DNA from: an uncultured Eubacteriales bacterium
GTDB taxonomy: Bacteria; Bacillota; Clostridia; Oscillospirales; CAG-272
Length of the DNA: 18,849 nucleotides
Direction: 5' to 3'
Assembly: GCA_905210485.1 (NCBI GenBank)
Contig: CAJLXA010000037.1
Span: 1 to 18,849, forward strand
Shown here piece by piece: positions 8,987-15,090 of this stretch; the stretch's first letter is position 1; every line of letters begins with the position of its first letter. Under the pieces are notes generated by a model that ran no database searches, had not been told where the DNA came from, and was given only the letters and a program-made list of their open reading frames with translations. Position numbers and translations under genes: made by a program.

Positions 8987-9008
8987 CCGCTTTCGGAAAG
9001 AAAGCGGT
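8977..9008 (-). terminator. Second terminator downstream of the HdeD-like gene
   Basis: ACCGCTTTC (8986-8994) is inverted at 9000-9008 with a 5-base loop. Minus-strand transcription then meets TGC followed by six T (8977-8982). It would stop read-through from the envelope operon just before the ABC-F promoter. The remaining 9009-9121 holds only a 7-bp inverted repeat (9099-9105 with 9113-9119) and no gene. Confidence 0.65.
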
Positions 9009-9121
9009 CAAAACGGAATAAAAATGTAAAAAACATGAAAAAAGCGAACCAAAGAACAGCGCGATCGACCGCACGGAACGCGGTTACGGCGTTTTGCGCG
9101 TTTCCGGGTGCGGGAAACGTT

Positions 9122-9156
9122 AAAAACCGCGGCGAAAACGTTTTTTCGCCGCGGTT
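9122..9156 (-). terminator. Terminator of the HdeD-like gene
   Basis: A 12-bp GC-rich stem (about 9125-9136 with 9145-9156, AACCGCGGCGAA type) is followed on the minus strand by TTTTT. It lies 5 bases after the stop codon of the preceding gene. Confidence 0.85.
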
Positions 9157-9161
9157 GGTTT

Positions 9162-9800
9162 TTATTTGTCTTTCGGCTGATTGTCCGCCGGAGCGGCGCT
9201 TTCGGTAAGGGCGGTCGACTGCGCGTTTTCGGCAAGAATCTCTTTACGGATTCGCCGTTCGATCGACGGATTGAACGCGGTGGAAAGAAGATTCTGCAAC
9301 GCGTCAACCATCAGAAGAAGTCCCATAAAAACGGAGGCAATGCGCATACCTTCCGGCGGCGATTTGATAAGCCACAAGGCGCCGATAATCGTGAGTACCG
9401 ACACGGCAAGCATAATCCACCAGGAGACCATGCGGTAACGGCGGGACATGATGGCGGTATGTAGTTTGAAAGAACCGTCGATCACCACCATGGCACCGAC
9501 AAAGAAAGACAGAATTTCGTCGGCGCTGTCGCGGCGAACCAAGAGGAATATCGCCGCAAACAGGGCAAGCGCCGCGCTGAGCATTTTGAAGAAGAACGGG
9601 AATCCGCGCTCCTTTTCCGCAAGAACCATTGCGGCGCGCACGATGGCAAACACGATGGCCGCGATCGCAATGACAAGGATCACGGTCGGAAGAGCGTCGT
9701 CGGGAAACGCGATAAGGCAGAACCCGGCGCACCCGAGCAAAACGGCAAACATAAGAACGCCCCAACTGTAGGAGGCGAGTGCCTGCACCATTTTTTTCAT
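9162..9800 (-). CDS. HdeD-like (DUF308) multi-pass membrane protein
   Basis: 212 residues with about six hydrophobic segments in three hairpins (roughly 12-32, 38-60, 70-88, 93-110, 123-145, 152-172) and a charged cytoplasmic tail. This is the size and pattern of the HdeD/DUF308 family. E. coli HdeD is linked to acid resistance; the Firmicute members have no firm function. Internal similarity between segments (GxxxxxDG and VDALQN stretches after hydrophobic runs) matches the repeated DUF308 unit. GAGGTG lies 5 bases before the ATG at 9800. It is the last gene of a minus-strand group with the LRR and DUF4190 proteins, 98 bases after the LRR gene. That gap holds an 18-base near-palindrome. The family call is good; the role in this organism is unknown. 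Confidence 0.8.
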   Translation of the reverse strand: MKKMVQALASYSWGVLMFAVLLGCAGFCLIAFPDDALPTVILVIAIAAIVFAIVRAAMVLAEKERGFPFFFKMLSAALALFAAIFLLVRRDSADEILSFFVGAMVVIDGSFKLHTAIMSRRYRMVSWWIMLAVSVLTIIGALWLIKSPPEGMRIASVFMGLLLMVDALQNLLSTAFNPSIERRIRKEILAENAQSTALTESAAPADNQPKDK

Positions 9801-9865
9801 AATATCACCTCATTGACCTTTTGCTTTTCGCCGCTCCGTTTCGGATCGCGGCAAAATGCATAAAA

Positions 9866-9883
9866 TGTAAATCGCGGTTTACA
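9866..9883. promoter_or_regulatory. Near-palindrome TGTAAA-N6-TTTACA before the HdeD-like gene
   Basis: TGTAAA (9866-9871) is inverted at 9878-9883 and the centre pairs partly. It lies about 65 bases upstream of the HdeD-like start, in the gap after the LRR gene. It may be an operator or the base of a small hairpin. No convincing promoter is seen beside it. Confidence 0.3.
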
Positions 9884-9898
9884 ATTACAACGATAAAG

Positions 9899-10483
9899 TC
9901 AATCCTCAATATAGTGAATCGTCGCCACTTCGAGCCAAGGATTCGTATCCGCATCCACTTCGATAAGGGCGAATTCCTCCGCCTTTCCGAGATAGTAGAT
10001 GGTAACGCGGACGGCCTCCGTCAGGCTATCGTGGTCGGAGAAACATTCCTGCCCGATTTTCTTTATGCTCTTCGGCAGGGTGACGCTGTTTGTTTTGGCA
10101 TTGAGAAACGCGTAGTCGGTCAGTTCCGTTACGGAATAGCTTTTGCCGGTTTCGGGATCGGTCACGGTATCGGGGACGCGGACATCGGCATTTTTCGCGC
10201 CGCGGTAATAGTAAACGGCAACCGTGGCGTCTCCGGTGACGGCGTATTCGATGTCGCCGACGCGGAAACGGTCGCTGTCATCGGCATCGCTCCGGCCCTC
10301 GCCCCCGCTTTCGCTTTGCGAAGAGTCCGGCGTTTCGCCGCGGTTTTTCACGGCGCTGTATATGGCGATGGCCGCGACGGCGACGGCCAGCGCCGCCACA
10401 ACGGCGAGGAGCAGAATCAGTGTGATCTTATCCTCTTTTGCCATTGGTTTTTTCTTTTTCGGAAGATTCTTATTTGTTTTCAT
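9899..10483 (-). CDS. Membrane-anchored protein with a short BspA-like leucine-rich repeat
   Basis: 194 residues. A Lys-rich N terminus (KKKK) precedes one membrane helix (about 20-44). A Ser/Gly/Asp-rich linker (about 50-72) follows, then an extracellular domain. Within it, the stretch from VPDTV through LTDYAFLNAKTNSVTLPKSIKKIGQECF (about 103-148) matches the LRR_5/BspA repeat pattern, usually found in long surface adhesins. Only one to two repeats are present, so this is a minimal form. The N-in, C-out topology is inferred from the positive-inside rule. There is no convincing ribosome site before the ATG at 10483, and a start at Met14 is no better supported, so the exact start is uncertain. 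It begins 39 bases after the DUF4190 gene and probably shares its transcript. No function can be assigned. Confidence 0.65.
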   Translation of the reverse strand: MKTNKNLPKKKKPMAKEDKITLILLLAVVAALAVAVAAIAIYSAVKNRGETPDSSQSESGGEGRSDADDSDRFRVGDIEYAVTGDATVAVYYYRGAKNADVRVPDTVTDPETGKSYSVTELTDYAFLNAKTNSVTLPKSIKKIGQECFSDHDSLTEAVRVTIYYLGKAEEFALIEVDADTNPWLEVATIHYIED

Positions 10484-10522
10484 ATCGGAATACGGAACAC
10501 TTCTTTATTTTTCGGATTTCTG

Positions 10523-10936
10523 TCAGAAAGAAGTTTCGGTCTCCGCTTCTTCCAGCATGGATTCAATGACATCCCAGATTTCCGGGCCGGCGACCGCGCT
10601 AACGGCGACCATATAGATCACCACCGTGAGACCGAAAACAATACCGATGGCGGAGCAGATAAGACCGGCAAGAGAAGTACTGCAAAAGCCTTTCTGACGC
10701 GAACGGTCGACGAGCGCGAGAACAAGACCCACAATAGAGGGAAGGAGTCCGATGCCGCAACAGCAGGCAAACACGATACCGGCAATGCCGCAAATCAGCG
10801 CGCCGGTAGCAAGCCCGGAAGTCGACGGACGCAGAACGTCGCGATTCAACGGAGGCATGCCGTTGTCGTTTGTGTGGTAGTAATAGCCGTTATCACGGTT
10901 ATTGTTGTTATTGTCGTTCGGGTTCTGATAATCCAT
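10523..10936 (-). CDS. DUF4190-type small membrane protein
   Basis: 137 residues. The N terminus is hydrophilic and very Asn-rich (NPNDNNNNNRDN, residues 5-16), with Tyr and His up to about 40. Two glycine-rich hydrophobic stretches follow (about 43-76 and 86-112) with the GLATGALICGIAGI and GLICSAIGIVFG repeats typical of DUF4190. The two stretches resemble each other, as if duplicated. A short acidic tail (EMLEEAETE-like) ends the protein. GAGGTG lies 5 bases before the ATG at 10936. An in-frame upstream start near 11053 would place the promoter inside the gene and is rejected. It is the first gene after the promoter at 10992-11020. The family is widespread in Firmicutes and Actinobacteria without a known biochemical role. 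Confidence 0.75.
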   Translation of the reverse strand: MDYQNPNDNNNNNRDNGYYYHTNDNGMPPLNRDVLRPSTSGLATGALICGIAGIVFACCCGIGLLPSIVGLVLALVDRSRQKGFCSTSLAGLICSAIGIVFGLTVVIYMVAVSAVAGPEIWDVIESMLEEAETETSF

Positions 10937-10991
10937 AATAACACCTCGTTCAGTATAATGGGCGACCGTTATGATCGCTTTATCCTTTATA

Positions 10992-11020
10992 AGTATACCA
11001 TATTCCGATTGGTAATGCAA
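10992..11020 (-). promoter_or_regulatory. Promoter of the DUF4190/LRR/HdeD-like group
   Basis: On the minus strand TTGCAT (11015-11020) and TATACT (10992-10997) are separated by 17 bases, about 56 bases before the DUF4190 start. Confidence 0.75.
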
Positions 11021-11057
11021 GTAAATTTTTTTGGTACTTCCCTTTTTTCGCAATCTG

Positions 11058-11066
11058 TGTTAAAAT
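11058..11066 (+). promoter_or_regulatory. Extended -10 promoter of the DUF2752 gene
   Basis: TGTTAAAAT is an extended -10 element (TGn followed by TAAAAT), 24 bases before the ATG at 11091. The -35 region (TTCCCT at 17 bases) is poor, which fits an extended -10 promoter. It is arranged back to back with the promoter at 10992-11020. Confidence 0.55.
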
Positions 11067-11090
11067 AAATAGCGGAAAGGAGGAAGGCAT

Positions 11091-11510
11091 ATGGAATACA
11101 AACGCTTTTTCAAGATTTTTACGATCATTCACTTTTCACTGCTTATGACGCTTTTTCTGCTCCTGTTTGTTTATCACCACCCGCTTCTCAGCGCTTTGGC
11201 GATGTGCCCTACGCGTTTATTCTTCCATATATACTGCCCTTTCTGCGGAGGAACGCGCGCGCTTATCCTACTTTTGCACGGCCGTTTTATCACGTCGTTT
11301 CTCACGAATCCCGTAACGCTTGTTCTGGCGGCCGTCTGCCTGTACTATGAAGTATGCGCCGTGCGCAGTTTGTATACTCATGATCTCCGATATATCCGCG
11401 GGGCGCATCTTCGCGTACTTTTTATCCCGCTGGCAGTTGCGGTAATCTGGTTTTTCCTCCACAATATTCTGGCCGCGGCCGGAATATGGGATCCGCTGAC
11501 ATCTCTGTAA
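11091..11510 (+). CDS. DUF2752 membrane protein
   Basis: 139 residues with three hydrophobic segments (about 10-30, 75-95 and 108-130). The family hallmark CPFCGGTRA is at 49-57, after a hydrophobic stretch containing a second conserved cysteine (CP at 39-40). The CPxCGxTR motif defines DUF2752; its two cysteines could bind metal or form a redox pair, but no function is established. AAAGGAGG lies 7 bases before the ATG. The gene is divergent from the DUF4190 gene and ends 5 bases before a strong terminator, so it is probably a single-gene transcript. DUF2752 and DUF4190 proteins are often close together in Clostridia, so the divergent pair may be functionally linked; this is inference. Confidence 0.85.
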   Translation: MEYKRFFKIFTIIHFSLLMTLFLLLFVYHHPLLSALAMCPTRLFFHIYCPFCGGTRALILLLHGRFITSFLTNPVTLVLAAVCLYYEVCAVRSLYTHDLRYIRGAHLRVLFIPLAVAVIWFFLHNILAAAGIWDPLTSL

Positions 11511-11515
11511 ACCCG

Positions 11516-11551
11516 ACGGCCGGAGTCCGCATGGACTCCGGCCGTTTTTTT
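11516..11551 (+). terminator. Terminator of the DUF2752 gene
   Basis: A perfect 13-bp stem (ACGGCCGGAGTCC at 11516-11528, inverted at 11533-11545) with the loop GCAT is followed by a run of T. It lies 5 bases after the stop. Confidence 0.95.
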
Positions 11552-11589
11552 ATACCGCCCGTGTGGGTATCCGAGTGGCTTAAGGTGGC

Positions 11590-11790
11590 ATACGGCGCGG
11601 CGGCGCGTCGAAACAGCATTGATATGGCAAAACGCACTGTGGGGGAAAATACGGTTGTATCTGATTGTCTTGATACGGCGGACGCGTAAATTGTTGCGTT
11701 TGTTTTCTGCCGTCGCGGTTGCACGGCGCGGCTTTACGCGAGTTCCTTCCGTCACGCTACGCGCGCCAACTCCCTACCGGAGGGAGGCAA
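11590..11790. repeat. Dispersed intergenic repeat, copy A
   Basis: From about 11618 to 11790 this segment aligns with 16782-16955 (copy B) on the same strand. The best block is 27 bases (11658-11684 against 16830-16856) with one difference. A GC-rich block containing CGCGGTTG, GCGGCTTT and CGTCACGCT follows in both. The right end is a hairpin, CTCCCT (11770-11775) with AGGGAG (11781-11786). Read on the minus strand, this hairpin and the following GCGTGACGG-type segment resemble the short palindromic repeats scattered between genes in many gut Clostridia. The left edge is unclear. The rest of the gene-free stretch (11791-11970) is AT-rich, contains a run of seven G near 11838, and shows no gene or clear promoter. 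Confidence 0.7.
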
Positions 11791-11980
11791 GGCGAACGTT
11801 GATAAAAGTACCGACTGCGGAAGCCTATCGGGACGGCGGGGGGGCGGAATATATTTATATATTTTTGTTTTAACGGATTTTGCAATCAAAATTTTTGCCA
11901 TATGTGGTTTCAATTTCAAAAACGATTCTGCATAAACAAGCAAACGCCGGCGCACGCTATAGAAAAAAGAGGTGAATCCG

Positions 11981-12415
11981 ATGAAAAACGAAGATACCGT
12001 AAAACTGTTGAAAGAATGTAACGCCGGGTGCAAAAACGCCACCAACACCATGGAGCAGGTGCTTCCGTACCTGAAAAAGGGCGATCTTCGCCGCATTATC
12101 GAAGAATATAACGAGGAACACGCCGTACTCGGCAAAGAATGTCATAAACTTCTGAATGAAATGCACGAAAGCGAAAAGGACCCGCACCCGATGGTGCGCG
12201 CCATGGCGCACACCGAAACGGCCATGCGCCTGTCATTCGACGGGAAACCCGAACAGGTCGCCAAAATCATGCACAAAGGGTGTTTCATGGGGATCGAAAG
12301 TCTGTCGCGTTACCTGAATCAATACGAAAATGCAGACGAAGAAAGCCACTGTATCGCCGAAGACCTTATCCGTATCGAGGAGAATTTTGAAAAAGATCTG
12401 CGCCGTTTTCTGTAA
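11981..12415 (+). CDS. Small all-helical protein of unknown function
   Basis: 144 residues, not recognised with confidence. The sequence reads as four amphipathic helices (roughly 3-25, 36-66, 74-98, 104-142) rich in Glu, Lys, His and Met, without signal peptide or membrane segment. It has four to five cysteines (CNAGC near 14-18, ECHKL near 55, GCF near 101, HC near 124). The size and helix pattern recall four-helix-bundle or ferritin-like families such as DUF2383, but no full metal-ligand pattern can be pointed to. AGAGGTGA lies just before the ATG at 11981. An in-frame GTG nine bases earlier overlaps that ribosome site and is rejected. The gene stands alone and converges on the lipoprotein gene through a palindrome. 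No convincing promoter is seen in the AT-rich leader. Confidence 0.7.
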   Translation: MKNEDTVKLLKECNAGCKNATNTMEQVLPYLKKGDLRRIIEEYNEEHAVLGKECHKLLNEMHESEKDPHPMVRAMAHTETAMRLSFDGKPEQVAKIMHKGCFMGIESLSRYLNQYENADEESHCIAEDLIRIEENFEKDLRRFL

Positions 12416-12431
12416 TGCGGGCAAAACACAG

Positions 12432-12463
12432 AACGGGACTGAACCGATCGGTTCAGTCCCGTT
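12432..12463. terminator. 32-bp perfect palindrome, bidirectional terminator between convergent genes
   Basis: AACGGGACTGAACC (12432-12445) is followed by GATC and its exact inverse (12450-12463). The T-tracts are weak on both sides (CTTTCGGGTTT on the plus side, CTGTGTTTT on the minus side). It sits 17 bases after one stop codon and 33 bases from the other. Confidence 0.75.
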
Positions 12464-12495
12464 CTTTCGGGTTTGCGGTTTAATACCGCTGATTT

Positions 12496-14913
12496 TTATT
12501 CTGCAGGGGTCGTGGTGTCGAGCGTAACCTTATCGGAAACGGTCATCTGAGCTATGGCGAGACCGCCGATATTGATGTAGTTACCTTTCGTCATGCTGAT
12601 CTTCACAGTGTAGTTGCCTTTCGCGGGAATATACACCAATTTGCCAAGATCAATGAAGTTGGTCGGGCCGGAAGAACCGTCATGTTTGCTCACAAGAGCG
12701 TTTTTCTTCAGGTCTGAGAATTGTACGGTCACGGTAGAGATAGCATTGCCTTCGCTGTCCGCCACTTCGATATTAAGGACGGTATCGTCACTGCCGTTCA
12801 TGAAAATGCCGGTGCTGTAAACGCCTTCTCCCATCTCGATGGTCCATGCAAGTGTGTCACCCTGACGCATCTGGCAAACGTAACTCTGTTGCCACCGCCC
12901 TACTGTATTGCTCGGATTCGGGGTGAACGTAGCCGCGGAAAGAGCGGAGCCATTCTCAGTCTTGCAAGCATACCCCTGATATTCGCCCGCAATCTTCAGC
13001 GTAAATCTTGCTTTGGTCAGCGTCACAGCGCTGGCCGACGTCATGACCAATGTATTTTCGCCTTTCTGCAAATACAAGGTAAAGGCCTGCTCCGCATAAG
13101 TATCAGTCGTAGCCGCAGGACGGTTGACGGAAGTAACAAAATCATGTTTCAAACCTACCGTCGTATTGCGGATTCTCGTATAGGCTTTCGCGTATCCCAT
13201 AACCTCAATCAGATAAATACCCGATTCGGGAGCATTTACGGTAAAGGTTGCTTGCTTTGCGTTAATGGTATAACTGCCGTATTCATTGGCGGTATCGGTC
13301 AGTTCAAACGGATCGGCCGAAGCGGTCGGCTTCTCGATTTCTCTGCAGATTGCCTGATGGCACGTCTTGCAGGTCGATACCATAGCGGTTTCGGCACTGT
13401 TCAATACCCACTCATCGCCTTCATGAGCGAGCAGTACGGATTTTTCATCAACGAAGAATTCTTCGGTGCTGAGAGCATTGCAGTTTTCGCAATGTTTCCA
13501 GTAAACAGCCTTATCCTCGCAGGTGGCGGCGCTCTTCAGGTTAGAGCCATCGGACAGTATTCCCTCAATAAACGTATGAGGAAGTCTGCTGGATTCATCT
13601 TCAAAGGTTTCGGCACCTTCCGTCGTGATAAAGCCGTTGCATCCGGCGCAGACCTTGTAATACATCTTGCCCTTCGTGCAGGAAAGGCTTGTATCGGAAC
13701 CGGGAACGAGGTTCGCGTCATTTTCAAGAATGATTTCGGAAGTATAAGAATGGTCTTGGGCTTCGCCGTTTTCAAAGTGATTGCCTTCGGCCTCTTCAGT
13801 CGTGAATGTGTCGCAGTTTGCGCAGACTTTCCAATAAGTAGCCGGATTATGGCAGTTAGCCGGTGTTCTCAGGTTGGCGTCTTCCGCCAGCACCACTTCA
13901 CGTGTGAATACATGAGCGCCCTTTTCACCCTCAAACTGTTCGTTTGTGGTATCGAAGTGATCGCAGGTCTCGCAAAGTTTATAATACATTTTGCCATGCT
14001 GGCAGTTGTAATGAGCATCCGAGCCGGGAACCATATTCGCGTCGTTTGCAAGAATTGCTACGCGCGTTGCGGTATGATTCAACTTCGTGCCGGCCTTTGC
14101 GAACGTTGCGGCGCTGTCGCCGTTTTCAAATGCGTCGCACATCGTGCAGAGTTTGTAATAAACGGCATCGGCCGTGCAGGTAGCGGCGCTCTTCAGGTTG
14201 GCGTCTTCTGCAAGGACGATTTCGCGTGCATAGTTGTGAGCGACTTTCGGGCCCTCAAACGTAGGAGCCGTTGCTGCGGTCGGGTCAAAATGCTTGCAGG
14301 CGGAGCAGACTTTGTAATATGTAGCGCCGGTCTGGCAGGTAGCGGTGCCTCCCTTTTTGTTCGCATCGTTTGCGAGGACTTCATTCTTCGTGTAAGAGTG
14401 AGGAGCCATCTCGCCGTGCTCAAAGGTTGCGCACTGATCGTTAAAGGCTTTGCAACGCGTGCAGACTTTGTAATACTGCGCTTTTGCGGTGCAGGTAGCG
14501 GCCTTTTTACGGTTCTGATCGTTCGCGAGAACTTCGTCTGCAGAGAAATCGTGGCCGAGTTTTTCAACGTTCGTATCGGCAAGCGTTATTTCCGTCGTGC
14601 AGGCTTCATCGCTAAAGATCTTATTACATTCGGTGCAGGTATAATATTCGGTGTTACCGTCTTCGGTACAGGTTGCGGCAAGGGCTTCCGTTTTTTCACA
14701 AACGTGGCCTATAGCGGCAATCTCCTGTGTCTCGGTCTTATCACAACCGGTGCATTTACGCTGCTCTTCACCTTTATCGGTGCAGGTAGCATCTTTTGTG
14801 ATCTGCCAGTCTCCCCATGTATGTTCGTGGGGCTTCGGCGTTTCTTCATTACAGGACGCAAAGCAGAACACACAACACATGAGAGCGATAGCAAGCAGTA
14901 AAATTTTCTTCAT
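12496..14913 (-). CDS. Secreted lipoprotein with ten H...C-x9-C-x2-C units and a beta-rich C-terminal region
   Basis: 805 residues, no known function. The signal peptide MKKILLLAIALMCCVFCFAS ends in the lipobox FASC, so Cys21 is the likely lipidated residue and the protein sits on the outer face of the membrane. Residues 31-525 are tandem units, each with a His, then Cys, nine residues, Cys, two residues, Cys. CxxC pairs begin at Cys54, 93, 151, 203, 256, 314, 364, 422, 475 and 515. The seven central units (121-496) are 51-58 residues long and share LA(E/N)DANL and YYKxC. The two N-terminal units are of the shorter HTWGDW...ATCT..G...C..C type known from many gut Firmicute surface proteins. 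Residues about 530-805 look like two beta-sandwich domains, CBM-like in outline. AAGGAG lies 9 bases before the ATG at 14913. Zinc binding or disulfide stabilisation is inferred from the cysteines. Confidence 0.88.
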   Translation of the reverse strand: MKKILLLAIALMCCVFCFASCNEETPKPHEHTWGDWQITKDATCTDKGEEQRKCTGCDKTETQEIAAIGHVCEKTEALAATCTEDGNTEYYTCTECNKIFSDEACTTEITLADTNVEKLGHDFSADEVLANDQNRKKAATCTAKAQYYKVCTRCKAFNDQCATFEHGEMAPHSYTKNEVLANDANKKGGTATCQTGATYYKVCSACKHFDPTAATAPTFEGPKVAHNYAREIVLAEDANLKSAATCTADAVYYKLCTMCDAFENGDSAATFAKAGTKLNHTATRVAILANDANMVPGSDAHYNCQHGKMYYKLCETCDHFDTTNEQFEGEKGAHVFTREVVLAEDANLRTPANCHNPATYWKVCANCDTFTTEEAEGNHFENGEAQDHSYTSEIILENDANLVPGSDTSLSCTKGKMYYKVCAGCNGFITTEGAETFEDESSRLPHTFIEGILSDGSNLKSAATCEDKAVYWKHCENCNALSTEEFFVDEKSVLLAHEGDEWVLNSAETAMVSTCKTCHQAICREIEKPTASADPFELTDTANEYGSYTINAKQATFTVNAPESGIYLIEVMGYAKAYTRIRNTTVGLKHDFVTSVNRPAATTDTYAEQAFTLYLQKGENTLVMTSASAVTLTKARFTLKIAGEYQGYACKTENGSALSAATFTPNPSNTVGRWQQSYVCQMRQGDTLAWTIEMGEGVYSTGIFMNGSDDTVLNIEVADSEGNAISTVTVQFSDLKKNALVSKHDGSSGPTNFIDLGKLVYIPAKGNYTVKISMTKGNYINIGGLAIAQMTVSDKVTLDTTTPAE
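13426..14553 (-). repeat. Seven in-frame tandem repeat units within the lipoprotein gene
   Basis: Each unit is 153-174 bases (51-58 codons) and encodes H-x(3)-T/S-x(3)-IL-A-E/N-DAN-L...C-x9-C-x2-C. Units differ enough that this is not a recent slippage tract, but short identical DNA blocks remain. One example is CAGGTTGGCGTCTTC near 13872 and again near 14193. Units beginning at His280 and His388 share PGSD and GKMYYK and alternate with units at His226 and His334, which points to duplication of two-unit blocks. Confidence 0.8.
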
Positions 14914-14965
14914 TATGCCATTCTCCTTCATAAAATACAGCGGTAATCCGCTTAAATGTATACTC

Positions 14966-14994
14966 ATTATACCATTGTCTTCCGATAAAGTCAA
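14966..14994 (-). promoter_or_regulatory. Near-consensus SigA promoter of the lipoprotein gene
   Basis: On the minus strand TTGACT (14989-14994) and TATAAT (14966-14971) are separated by 17 bases, about 53 bases before the ATG. This is the strongest promoter visible in the window. The rest of 14995-15090 is AT-rich with no gene and no clear terminator for the upstream symporter gene. Confidence 0.88.
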
Positions 14995-15090
14995 TATTGT
15001 TTCGCAAAAATCGTATAAAAATACCGAATATTTCCTGTATAAACTGTGCAAATTGACAGTTTCACGCCACTTCTTTTGGGAAATCGGGGA

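Noticed and set aside
11567..11660. Complete tRNA gene
   Set aside because: Only a D-arm-like block is present. No acceptor pairing, anticodon stem or TTCGA loop could be found downstream.
11486..11873. Short open frames on the plus strand across repeat copy A
   Set aside because: They cross a terminator or repeat DNA, lack ribosome sites, and the corresponding frames in copy B are not preserved with synonymous-type changes.
13426..14553. CRISPR-like array, because of regular spacing
   Set aside because: The periodic units are coding and in frame, with diverged repeats and no short identical repeat plus unique spacer pattern.
12721..14901. 726-codon open frame on the plus strand opposite the lipoprotein gene
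   Set aside because: It is a shadow of the repeated minus-strand gene. It has no ribosome site and a composition set by the antisense repeats, while the minus strand has promoter, ribosome site, signal peptide and conserved motifs.
14914..15051. Longer start for the repeat lipoprotein
   Set aside because: It would cross the near-consensus promoter at 14966-14994 and put extra residues before a perfect lipoprotein signal peptide.
15041..15062. Terminator of the symporter gene (AAACTGT inverted repeat)
   Set aside because: The stem is only 7 bp and AT-rich, and no T-run follows on the minus strand.
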